This document shows, piece after piece, positions 16,800-24,442 of a DNA stretch of 51,681 bases. Numbering within the stretch: the stretch's first letter is position 1; each line of letters begins with the position of its first letter. A model generated the notes under the pieces. It saw only the letters and a list, made by a program, of their open reading frames with translations, made no database searches and was not told the origin of the DNA. The position numbers were made by a program, and so were the translations under genes. Source of the stretch: Flavobacteriaceae bacterium (GTDB lineage Bacteria > Bacteroidota > Bacteroidia > Flavobacteriales > Flavobacteriaceae); the NCBI GenBank assembly GCA_016744615.1, contig JADGEA010000002.1:1-51681 (forward strand), written 5' to 3'.

Positions 16800-17801
16800 T
16801 TAGTTTAATTCTGTAAACTTATTTTTTCGCAAAATAAAATGTTGCCATACAATACTAAAAGCATGAAAATATTTTGTTTGTTTAAAGGAGATATGTTTTC
16901 TTTTTCTAAGCATTTTAGGTAAATTGGCATAAAAACTAAAGTGTGCTCTAATAATAGACCAGGTATGAATAGGTCTCAATTCAAACATGAATTTTATACC
17001 GGCTATCCCATCTAGAATCAATCTAAAAAAGACTACAAAAAATACAAATCTTTTGGGTACATTTTTAGCAATGGTAAACAAACTATTTCTAAAGTTTAAA
17101 AAGGTTTTGTGCGGATTGCTTTCTTTTAAAGTAGCACCACCAACATGATATACTGTTGAAGCTCCAACGTATTGAATTTTATAACCTTCGTTTTGAATTC
17201 TCCAGCAAAGATCAATTTCTTCCTGATGTGCAAAGTAATCTTCATCAAACCCATTTAACTTGTGATAAATTTCTGAACGGATAAAGAAACATGCTCCGGT
17301 TGCCCAAAAGATATCATAGGAATCATTGTACTGATTTTGATCGGTTTCCAGATCCATAAAAATTCTCCCTTTACAATAAGGATATCCCATAAAGTCAACA
17401 AATCCACCAGCTGCTCCTGCATATTCAAATTTAGATTTGTCTTTAAAATCTAACAATTTGGGTTGAATTGCTACTGTTTTTGGGTTATTTTTGAATTGAT
17501 CAATAACAGGAGTAAGCCAACCATAAACAACTTCAATATCTGAATTTATCAATGCATAGATATCCGCATCTATATGCTGTAGAGCATCGTTGTAGCCTTT
17601 AGCATAACCACCATTCTTTTTATTTTGAACGATCTTTATTTCAGGATAATTATGCTTTATAAAACTAATAGAATCATCCGTTGAATTATTGTCTGCAATA
17701 TAAATTTCAGCCTCGTCCATACTGTATTTTACTACAGAAGGAAGAAATTTTTCAAGTAAAGTTTTACCGTTCCAATTTAAAATTACGACAGCTACTTTCA
17801 A
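16800..17801 (-). CDS. Family 2 glycosyltransferase (rhamnosyltransferase-like)
   Basis: A GT-A fold inverting glycosyltransferase of 333 aa. The N-terminus VAVVILNWNGKTLLEKFL and IYIADNNSTDDSI are classic GT2 sequence. The metal/nucleotide motif corresponding to DxD is NSDIEV, and the acceptor-side region shows FFIRSEIYHKLNGFDEDYFA and EIDLCWRIQNEGYK. The C-terminal third has hydrophobic segments that may touch the membrane. It probably adds a sugar to a cell-surface polysaccharide or lipid carrier; donor and acceptor are unknown. It lies between the HsdR_N protein and the MltF-like gene on the same strand. Confidence 0.93.
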   Translation of the reverse strand: MKVAVVILNWNGKTLLEKFLPSVVKYSMDEAEIYIADNNSTDDSISFIKHNYPEIKIVQNKKNGGYAKGYNDALQHIDADIYALINSDIEVVYGWLTPVIDQFKNNPKTVAIQPKLLDFKDKSKFEYAGAAGGFVDFMGYPYCKGRIFMDLETDQNQYNDSYDIFWATGACFFIRSEIYHKLNGFDEDYFAHQEEIDLCWRIQNEGYKIQYVGASTVYHVGGATLKESNPHKTFLNFRNSLFTIAKNVPKRFVFFVVFFRLILDGIAGIKFMFELRPIHTWSIIRAHFSFYANLPKMLRKRKHISFKQTKYFHAFSIVWQHFILRKNKFTELN

Positions 17802-17874
17802 AATAGTTTTAAAGGATTGAAATTAAGTTTGCAAACTTAAAATAATTAGCTTGGTTTAAGCTATAATTTTATTT

Positions 17875-18342
17875 TTATTTGTCATAATCAGGGATATCCT
17901 TCAAAAAATGATACTTCTCTAATTGATGATCAATTTTGCAGTAAAAATGCTGTAGTCCATTGGTAACAATTAAAAAATTGGCATTTAATTTCAGGTTATA
18001 TCTTGCTATCTGATCAAATGTTTCCTGATTGATCTTTATGGATGGCGCTTTGCATTCTACAATAATATCTGGATTTCCATTTTTATCAAAGAGTAAAATA
18101 TCAGTTCTTTTGGTTGTATTGTTGATTTTTAACTGTTTTTCAATTGCAATAATAGATTTTGGATATTTTTTATTTTTAATCAAATACCGAATAAAGTTTT
18201 GCCTAACCCATTCTTCAGGAGTGAGAACTACATATTTTTTTCGAAGCATATCAAAGATATAAAGCTTATTTTCCATACTTTTGAACTTGAAGGAAAAGGA
18301 AGGAAGATTTAACTTTATCATCACTTTTGAATCGATTTTCAT
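17875..18342 (-). CDS. Stand-alone HsdR N-terminal-type (PD-(D/E)XK-like) protein
   Basis: A 155-aa protein with the type I restriction enzyme R-protein N-terminal fold. The nuclease-like signature is visible: EKQLKINNTTKRTDILLFD followed by DIIVECKAP, i.e. D...E-x-K, and a helical part with QIARYNLKL. No helicase, HsdM or HsdS is nearby, so it is not part of a restriction system here. It is divergent from holA with 57 bp between the starts, an arrangement I associate with Flavobacteriaceae. Whether it cuts DNA or RNA is unknown. An alternative start is ATG 18321. Confidence 0.82.
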   Translation of the reverse strand: MKIDSKVMIKLNLPSFSFKFKSMENKLYIFDMLRKKYVVLTPEEWVRQNFIRYLIKNKKYPKSIIAIEKQLKINNTTKRTDILLFDKNGNPDIIVECKAPSIKINQETFDQIARYNLKLNANFLIVTNGLQHFYCKIDHQLEKYHFLKDIPDYDK

Positions 18343-18399
18343 TTTCCAAATGTATCATTTAATTATAATAAATTCGCTTAAGCGGATATTTTTTAGTGC

Positions 18400-19404
18400 A
18401 TGAACAGAATAAAGCAAATTGTTGATGAAATCAAAACAGGCAATACAAAACCTATTTATTTTTTAATGGGCGAAGAGGCCTATTATATTGATAAAATATC
18501 TGATTATATTGAAAATAATATCCTTAGCGAAGAAGAAAAAGGATTTAATCAAATGGTATTGTATGGAAGAGACGTTACTATTGATGATATCGTAGCTAAT
18601 GCGAAAAGATTTCCGATGATGGCTGAAAAGCAGGTAGTTATTGTAAAAGAAGCTCAAGGTCTATCAAGAAGTATTGAAAATCTGGTTGCCTATGCAAATG
18701 ATCCGCAACCAACAACAGTGTTGGTGTTTTGTTATAAATATAAAACGTTAGATAAACGCAAAAAATTATCAAAGGTCATTTCAAAGACAGGATGTTTATT
18801 TGAAAGTAAAAAATTATACGAAAATCAGGTGGGTGAGTGGATTACTTCTACTTTAAAAACAAAAGGGTACGGAATTGAACCAAAAGCGAGTATCATGCTA
18901 CTTGAGTTTTTAGGAACGAGTCTATCAAAAATTGATAATGAATTAGAAAAATTAGCACTGATTTTACCAAAAGGGACTACCATAACAGCATCTCATATTG
19001 AAGAAAATATTGGGATCAGTAAAGATTTTAATAATTTTGAATTGCGAAAAGCAGTAGGAGAGAAGCAAGTGGTAAAAGTAAATCAGATAGCAAATTATTT
19101 CACGCAAAACCCGAAAAGTAATCCCATGGTGATGACTGTTTCTTTACTAAACAGTTTTTTTACACAATTGTTGATGTATCATGGTTTAAAAGACAAAGGA
19201 AGGATCAATGTTGCCAAATCTTTAAAGATCAACCCGTATTTTATAAATGAGTATCAAAGTGCAGCCAGAAATTATCCAATGCGTAAAGTTGCTCAGGTAA
19301 TATCTTTATTGCGCGAAGCAGATCTCAAAAGTAAAGGAGTTGGAGCTTCAGGTATGGCTCAGGGAGATATTTTAAAGGAATTGCTTTTTAAGATCATGCA
19401 TTGA
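18400..19404 (+). CDS. holA: DNA polymerase III subunit delta
   Basis: HolA is the clamp-opening subunit of the replicative clamp-loader complex. The 334 aa show the AAA+-like N-terminal domain (PIYFLMGEEAYYIDKISDYI), the region RFPMMAEKQVVIVKEAQ that matches the delta Walker-B-like stretch, and the C-terminal helical collar domain (SLLNSFFTQLLMYHG, GVGASGMAQGDILKELL). Family length is about 330-345. It is divergent from the HsdR_N-type gene and convergent with nadC, whose stop is only 4 bp away, so no room exists for a separate terminator. Confidence 0.93.
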   Translation: MNRIKQIVDEIKTGNTKPIYFLMGEEAYYIDKISDYIENNILSEEEKGFNQMVLYGRDVTIDDIVANAKRFPMMAEKQVVIVKEAQGLSRSIENLVAYANDPQPTTVLVFCYKYKTLDKRKKLSKVISKTGCLFESKKLYENQVGEWITSTLKTKGYGIEPKASIMLLEFLGTSLSKIDNELEKLALILPKGTTITASHIEENIGISKDFNNFELRKAVGEKQVVKVNQIANYFTQNPKSNPMVMTVSLLNSFFTQLLMYHGLKDKGRINVAKSLKINPYFINEYQSAARNYPMRKVAQVISLLREADLKSKGVGASGMAQGDILKELLFKIMH

Positions 19405-19408
19405 TCTT

Positions 19409-20266
19409 TTACATTGCTTTTAGACTTAAATCCAGGTTTTTAACAGAATGTGTTAAAGCTCCAGAAGAAATATAATCTACGCCACAGTTTGCATAAGCTC
19501 TTGCTGTTTGCAAAGTTATATTACCAGAAGATTCCGTTTGACAAATATCTCCAATCAATTGAACGGCCTTTACAGTATTCTCATAATTAAAATTATCAAT
19601 TAAAATTCTGTGAATACCATCATGTTTTATTATTTTTTCAATTTCTTCCATACTTCTGGCTTCCACAATAATTTTCAGATCTAAATTATTTTCTTTTAAA
19701 TAGGTTTGAGTTTTTTTAATAGCCATATCCACACCTCCTGCAAAATCGATATGGTTATCTTTTAACATGATCATATCATACAATGCAAAACGATGGTTTT
19801 CTCCACCACCTATCTTTACCGCCCATTTTTCAATAGCCCTAATTCCAGGTGTGGTTTTACGTGTATCTAACACTTTTGTTTTGGTTCCTTTTAGTGCTTT
19901 AGCAAATTTCCTGGTTTTGGTTGCAATGGCACTCATACGCTGCATCGCATTTAAAACCAAACGTTCTGCTTTCAATATTGATTGAGATCTGCCTGTTATA
20001 AAAAAAACAACATCTCCTACTTTTACCTTTTCTCCATCATTGATAAAAGTTTCTATTTTAAGATCTTTATCCACCTCTGCAAATATCATTTTCGCAAATT
20101 CAATTCCGGCAATTACCCCTTTTTCTTTAACCAAAAGTTTAGCCTGTCCCATGGCGTCAGCGGGAATACAAGCCAATGAACTGTGATCTCCTTCACCTAT
20201 ATCTTCTCGAATACCGTTTTTGATAATAAGTTGTAATTCTTTTTGAAATTGTTCTTTACTGATCAT
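19409..20266 (-). CDS. nadC: Nicotinate-nucleotide pyrophosphorylase (carboxylating)
   Basis: Quinolinate phosphoribosyltransferase makes nicotinate mononucleotide from quinolinate and PRPP in de novo NAD synthesis. The 285 aa have the N-terminal alpha/beta sandwich (IREDIGEGDHSSLACIP) and the barrel with the motifs LVLNAMQRMSAIATKT, LDTRKTTPG and GGGENHRFALYDMIMLKDNH, which bind PRPP and quinolinate. The C-terminal DYISSGALTHS is typical. nadA and nadB are not in the window. It is divergent from rlmH. Confidence 0.96.
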   Translation of the reverse strand: MISKEQFQKELQLIIKNGIREDIGEGDHSSLACIPADAMGQAKLLVKEKGVIAGIEFAKMIFAEVDKDLKIETFINDGEKVKVGDVVFFITGRSQSILKAERLVLNAMQRMSAIATKTRKFAKALKGTKTKVLDTRKTTPGIRAIEKWAVKIGGGENHRFALYDMIMLKDNHIDFAGGVDMAIKKTQTYLKENNLDLKIIVEARSMEEIEKIIKHDGIHRILIDNFNYENTVKAVQLIGDICQTESSGNITLQTARAYANCGVDYISSGALTHSVKNLDLSLKAM

Positions 20267-20400
20267 GTAGCTTTCTATTTTAGATAAATGCTTAAAACAA
20301 AAGTAAAAAGTATTTTATTAAAAATTGCTTTTTTGTGTAATTTAAATAATTAATGATTTATTTTTGAAATTCAATTGATTGTTTTTAACCTGTATTCATA

Positions 20401-20874
20401 ATGAAAATAAAACTTTTAGCGATAGGAAAAACAGATGATAAAAACCTTCAGGTTTTGATAGCTACCTATGAAAAAAGATTAAAACATTATATGAAATTTG
20501 AAACTGAATTTATTCCGGATCTCAAGAAGGTTAAAAACCTATCTCAAAAGGAGCAAAAGGAAAAAGAAGGAGATTTGATCTTAAAAAAAATATCTTCAAC
20601 CGATCAAATCATTTTATTAGATGAAAAAGGAAAGGAATTCAGTTCTATGGAGTTTTCAAAGTTTTTACAAAAGAAAATGAATTCGGGTATCAAACAAATC
20701 GTTTTGGTAATTGGTGGTCCCTATGGTTTTTCCGATAAAGTATACCAAAAAGCTTCAGGAAAGATTTCCTTATCTAAAATGACCTTTTCCCATCAAATGA
20801 TACGTCTATTTGTTGTTGAACAAATTTACAGGGCTTTTACCATATTGAAGAATGAACCTTACCATCATGAGTGA
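20401..20874 (+). CDS. rlmH: 23S rRNA (pseudouridine(1915)-N3)-methyltransferase
   Basis: RlmH is a SPOUT methyltransferase that methylates pseudouridine 1915 in helix 69 of 23S rRNA on the assembled 70S ribosome. The 157-aa length is exact for the family. Visible signatures are the N-terminal MKIKLLAIGKTDDKNL, the AdoMet-knot region IVLVIGGPYGFSDKVYQKA and the C-terminal FSHQMIRLFVVEQIYRAFTI ending in EPYHHE. A TATTTTTG box sits about 35 bp upstream on the + strand. Divergent from nadC. Confidence 0.97.
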   Translation: MKIKLLAIGKTDDKNLQVLIATYEKRLKHYMKFETEFIPDLKKVKNLSQKEQKEKEGDLILKKISSTDQIILLDEKGKEFSSMEFSKFLQKKMNSGIKQIVLVIGGPYGFSDKVYQKASGKISLSKMTFSHQMIRLFVVEQIYRAFTILKNEPYHHE

Positions 20875-20941
20875 GTGTAAAATAAAAAGAATAAGGGGTA
20901 AAGTGAAAAAGAGCGGTTTAAATTTAACTAAAAGATAACCA

Positions 20942-21823
20942 ATGACAGGATTTTTTGCAATTTTAGATGATATAGCAGCATTGATGGATGATGTTTCTAT
21001 CATGGCAAAGGTAGCAGCCAAGAAAACTGCCGGAGTATTGGGTGATGATTTAGCAGTTGGAGCTGAAAAAGCATCCAGTTTTCGCTCTTCAAGAGAGTTA
21101 CCGGTACTATGGGCAATCACAAAAGGTTCTTTTTTAAACAAGCTGATCATTCTTCCTTTTGCTTTTTTGTTAACAGCTTTTGCACCACAATTTATTGTGC
21201 CTATTTTACTTTTGGGAGGTGTATATTTGAGTTTTGAAGGAGTTGAAAAGATCATACATACTTTTTTTCATAAAGATGAAGGATATGATGAAATTGTAGA
21301 AATTGAAACCGAAGAAGAAATTCTTAAGGCTGAAAAAATTAAGGTTAAATCAACCATAATTACCGATTTTATTCTATCTGTTGAAATTATCATGATAGCC
21401 TTAGGAACGGTTAGTGGGGAGCCTTTGATGATACAAATATTAGTGGTAACGCTTATAGCTATTGTAGCTACAATTGGTGTTTATGGTATTGTGGCATTGA
21501 TGGTTAGAATGGATGATACGGGTTATAAACTAGTTAAAAATGCCAGGAATAAGCCTAAGTTTATTAAGTATTCTATGGTAGTTACCGGCAAAGGATTGGT
21601 TTGGGCCTTGCCAAAACTTATTAAATTACTTGCAGTAGTAGGAACTATTGCTATGCTGTTGGTAGGAGGAGGAATGTATGTACATAACATACCTCAGGTA
21701 CATGATTTCTTTTATGCACTTCCCGTAATGATTGCCGAAATTATTATGGGATTAGTAGTTGGATTGATCGCTTATCTTATTGTTGCAGTGTTTAATAAGG
21801 TTAAAAAGAGTTTTAGTAAATGA
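20942..21823 (+). CDS. DUF808 (YedI-like) inner-membrane protein
   Basis: A 293-aa polytopic membrane protein of the DUF808/YedI group, whose function is unknown. The N-terminal signature FFAILDDIAALMDDVSIMAK followed by AAKKTAGVLGDDLAVGAEKA is characteristic. About five or six hydrophobic helices follow, including two glycine-rich ones near the C-terminus (TIAMLLVGGGMYVHNIP and IIMGLVVGLIAYLIV). It lies 67 bp behind rlmH on the same strand and may be read through from it. A weak hairpin with a run of T at about 21865-21890 may end the transcript. Confidence 0.9.
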   Translation: MTGFFAILDDIAALMDDVSIMAKVAAKKTAGVLGDDLAVGAEKASSFRSSRELPVLWAITKGSFLNKLIILPFAFLLTAFAPQFIVPILLLGGVYLSFEGVEKIIHTFFHKDEGYDEIVEIETEEEILKAEKIKVKSTIITDFILSVEIIMIALGTVSGEPLMIQILVVTLIAIVATIGVYGIVALMVRMDDTGYKLVKNARNKPKFIKYSMVVTGKGLVWALPKLIKLLAVVGTIAMLLVGGGMYVHNIPQVHDFFYALPVMIAEIIMGLVVGLIAYLIVAVFNKVKKSFSK

Positions 21824-21936
21824 TATGGAAAGTTTCTTCTTGATGTGATTTGAAATTAAAAACGCAAAATTTCCTTATTAGGATTTTTTTTAATGAATAG
21901 TATAGAGGATTAAGATTTAATATCAATTTAAATTCT

Positions 21937-22158
21937 TCATTTGGGAATAAAACGTACTTCTTTAAAAAGATCTAAAATTTCTTTATAACCTTTCAAAAAA
22001 GCCTCATGAGCAATATCTTCTAATAATTGCTCAAGATCATTTTCCTGATAATTTAGTGTTAGTTTTAACAGGGGGTCGAATTTCACCAACCATTCAGACT
22101 GCTCTGTTGGTAATGATTTGTTTTGGATATATTTTTGAAACATAGCTGCTTTTTGCAC
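21937..22158 (-). CDS. Small hypothetical protein, acidic helical
   Basis: A 73-aa open frame on the - strand that I do not recognise. It is predicted mostly helical, with acidic/leucine-rich segments (ENDLEQLLEDIAHEAFLKGY) and no signal peptide or membrane segment. Base composition and residue usage look like real coding sequence, and it occupies a gap of about 420 bp between the DUF808 gene and the epimerase gene. An alternative start is the ATG of MFQKYIQ five codons in. Function unknown. Confidence 0.5.
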   Translation of the reverse strand: MQKAAMFQKYIQNKSLPTEQSEWLVKFDPLLKLTLNYQENDLEQLLEDIAHEAFLKGYKEILDLFKEVRFIPK

Positions 22159-22245
22159 TTAGTGTTGTTAAAACAAAAAAGTAAACATCTATTTGAAGAA
22201 ATGTTGGAATAAGTGATCAGAAAAATTAGAGAATGATAAAAGATT

Positions 22246-23163
22246 TTAAAAACTAAACTCTTTCTTAAAAGTGTTTAATACTTCCAATAATGTCCTTGTA
22301 GGGATATCTGTTAATGTATTGATCTTTTCATTAGGTTTTACTTTTAATTCACGCATTTTCAATTGCTGATTGATAAACAACATTTCAAGTTCAGGATAAA
22401 TTGTTTTGAATGTATCGGCAATATGATTGATGGTTAAATTATCTTCTACAAGATCGTAAATTCCCTGATTTAGATCACTAAAAATAAGTTTAGCTAAAAT
22501 ATTAGCAGTTTTATCAATGTGGATAAAAGATCTATATTGTTCACCATCACCTTCTATAGAAATTCTTTTTTTAAAATTAGCATCAAACATAAATTTATTG
22601 ATTACCGAATCAAATCGCATGCTTTTACTATACCCATAAATATTTCCGCAACGTATGATATAAGTCTTTGTATTTTTTGCCATTAATCTGTTTACATGAT
22701 CTTCTCCTCTTAATTTTGAGATGCCATAAAAGGTTTTTGGATTTGGTGTAGAATTTTCACCAGCTTCCTGTGAAGAAGCGCCGTAAACGGAAGCACTACT
22801 GGTATAAATGAACTGTTTTACATTACTTTCTTCAATGGCATATACTAATTCCGCTGTACCCCAATGGTTTACTTGTTCAAAAAAATGAGCATTTTGATCG
22901 GAAAAAGGTGTAGTTACCTTGGCTGCCAAGTGATAAACAATATCTATGTCTTTTAAGGATTGTTTTAATAATCGCGTGTCTAAAATATCACCTTGAATAA
23001 ACTTTATTTTATCGCTGAGTTTGGATTGCCCTATAAACAGATTGATATTTTCCCGACTTAAATTATCATAGATAATTATTTCTTTTACCTGAGGATTTTT
23101 CTCTAGTTTATAAGCTAATTCAGTTCCTATATATCCGGCTCCACCGGTGATTAAAATGTTCAT
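22246..23163 (-). CDS. NAD-dependent epimerase/dehydratase (extended SDR)
   Basis: A nucleotide-sugar-type SDR of 305 aa from ATG 23163 (a TTG nine bases upstream is less likely). The Rossmann motif GGAGYIG is at residues 6-12. The active-site serine (TSSASVYG) and the YxxxK pair (YGISK) are present, and SKLRGEDHVNRLM follows. It resembles UDP-glucose 4-epimerase/GDP-sugar reductase relatives, but the substrate cannot be named. The upstream gene on the same strand is a CysH-type reductase 33 bp away, suggesting an operon. No glycosyltransferase or sulfotransferase is in the immediate vicinity. Confidence 0.9.
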   Translation of the reverse strand: MNILITGGAGYIGTELAYKLEKNPQVKEIIIYDNLSRENINLFIGQSKLSDKIKFIQGDILDTRLLKQSLKDIDIVYHLAAKVTTPFSDQNAHFFEQVNHWGTAELVYAIEESNVKQFIYTSSASVYGASSQEAGENSTPNPKTFYGISKLRGEDHVNRLMAKNTKTYIIRCGNIYGYSKSMRFDSVINKFMFDANFKKRISIEGDGEQYRSFIHIDKTANILAKLIFSDLNQGIYDLVEDNLTINHIADTFKTIYPELEMLFINQQLKMRELKVKPNEKINTLTDIPTRTLLEVLNTFKKEFSF

Positions 23164-23196
23164 TTTTAACAAGTTTAAAATTTTTACTCTTGATAT

Positions 23197-23856
23197 CTAT
23201 TTTCCTGCCAGATCCGTATGTAATCCACATTCTGTTTTATTTAATCCTACCCATCTGCCGGATCTGTCGTTTTCGGCACTGAATTTTTGTGTACACGGTT
23301 CACAACCAATACTTAAATATCCTTTTTTTTCCAGTGGGTGTTTTGGCAAATTATATTTTTTGATATAGTCAAAGATCATTTTATTATCCCAGTCCAAAAT
23401 AGGATGGAAGCGTTTACAATTAAAAGCTCCTTCTTGCTCAATTTGCATATTCTTTCTATTTGCATTTTGATCTGCTCTAATACCATTTATCCAAACATCA
23501 TTTGCTGCAAGTACAGGTTCCATAGGTTGTGTTTTATTCAAAAAACAGCAACGATCTGGGTCAGAAGTAAATAAAAATTTTCCATGACAATCCTTTTGGT
23601 ATATTCTTGATACAGATGAACTAATGTTAATCAGATTTAAATCTAACAGTTTTACAATTTGATCTCTATAAACAAGTGATTCCGGAAATAAAAAACCGGT
23701 ATTGATAAAATAAACAGGAATTTTATGATCAATTTGACTGATGATGTGCAATAAAGGTATGCTGTGGGTTTGAAATGAAGAGGTAACAAAAAGCTTTAGG
23801 CCTTCCTTTTTATATTTATTTATGTATTTTTTAATATTTTCAACGGTCATTTTCAA
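23197..23856 (-). CDS. cysH: CysH-type adenylylsulfate / phosphoadenylylsulfate reductase
   Basis: Reduces activated sulfate (APS or PAPS) to sulfite with thioredoxin. The 219-aa protein has the PP-loop-like ATP-pyrophosphatase fold opening (LKLFVTSSFQTHSIPLLHII) and the nucleotide-binding residues around YFINTGFLFPE. It carries the cysteine pair DRCCFLNK and the second pair GCEPC, which together bind a [4Fe-4S] cluster in the APS-type enzymes. The catalytic C-terminal ECGLH is present near the end. Because both cysteine pairs occur, APS reductase is more likely than PAPS reductase. cysD, cysN and sulfite reductase genes are not nearby; the only partner is the epimerase gene downstream. Confidence 0.88.
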   Translation of the reverse strand: MKMTVENIKKYINKYKKEGLKLFVTSSFQTHSIPLLHIISQIDHKIPVYFINTGFLFPESLVYRDQIVKLLDLNLINISSSVSRIYQKDCHGKFLFTSDPDRCCFLNKTQPMEPVLAANDVWINGIRADQNANRKNMQIEQEGAFNCKRFHPILDWDNKMIFDYIKKYNLPKHPLEKKGYLSIGCEPCTQKFSAENDRSGRWVGLNKTECGLHTDLAGK

Positions 23857-23968
23857 ACTATATTAAAGCAGTTCAAATGTAATAATTTCAAATATTTAAA
23901 AATACATTTTTATCTGTTTATTTTTACCACACAATATTTTTATGTGAAGTTCCCTATATAAAGGGTAG

Positions 23969-24166
23969 GCGGATCTGATTTTTACTTACCATCCCTATTC
24001 TCTGGAAAAAAATCAGGATCCATATCTTAATTGTGATTTAAAATATAGTTTATCTGATACTCCATCTCCTAAAAATGAGAAACAATTAAAAGATAATATA
24101 GAAAATCACATGCTAATGCTGCAAACAAATCAAGAAAGAAAATATTTTAATCACCAGAAAATTTAA
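23969..24166 (+). pseudogene. Unidentified 3' gene remnant
   Basis: An uninterrupted frame of 65 codons from after TAG 23966 to TAA 24164 reads as protein (TYHPYSLEKNQDPYLNCDLK, then NEKQLKDNIENHMLMLQTNQ). It lacks a start codon and a promoter. The residue mix suggests a C-terminal piece of an enzyme, but I cannot name the family. It sits in the 586-bp gap between cysH and the GH20 gene. Confidence 0.4.
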
Positions 24167-24442
24167 TATATAACTTGAATTAAGTACGTTTAATAACCGT
24201 TGGGTTAATTAGTACAGTAGGATTAGATGGTATATAAAACACCAAGAAGATCATGACTCTAAATGAGTTTTATGGCCTTTTAGATCTAATCTAAAAATCA
24301 AAGCCATCGTTTTAACGATGGTTATTTACTGAATGTGAATGCATTAGATAAGCTTATTTTTTAAATAAATTTTGAATCAGAATAGAGGTAATCTCTAAGG
24401 TTATTTTTATATTGCAGTATATATAATAACTCATATCAAATC
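24167..24442. other. Non-coding gap before the GH20 gene
   Basis: No gene is visible. It contains two short palindromes: TTTTAGAT-cta-ATCTAAAA at about 24288-24306 and CCATCGTT-tt-AACGATGG at 24304-24321. The second is followed by a weak T-rich run. They may form a leader or terminator upstream of the GH20 gene. Confidence 0.4.

Noticed and set aside
17875..18342. Part of a type I restriction-modification system
   Set aside because: No HsdM, HsdS or HsdR helicase part is nearby, so a restriction role is not supported.
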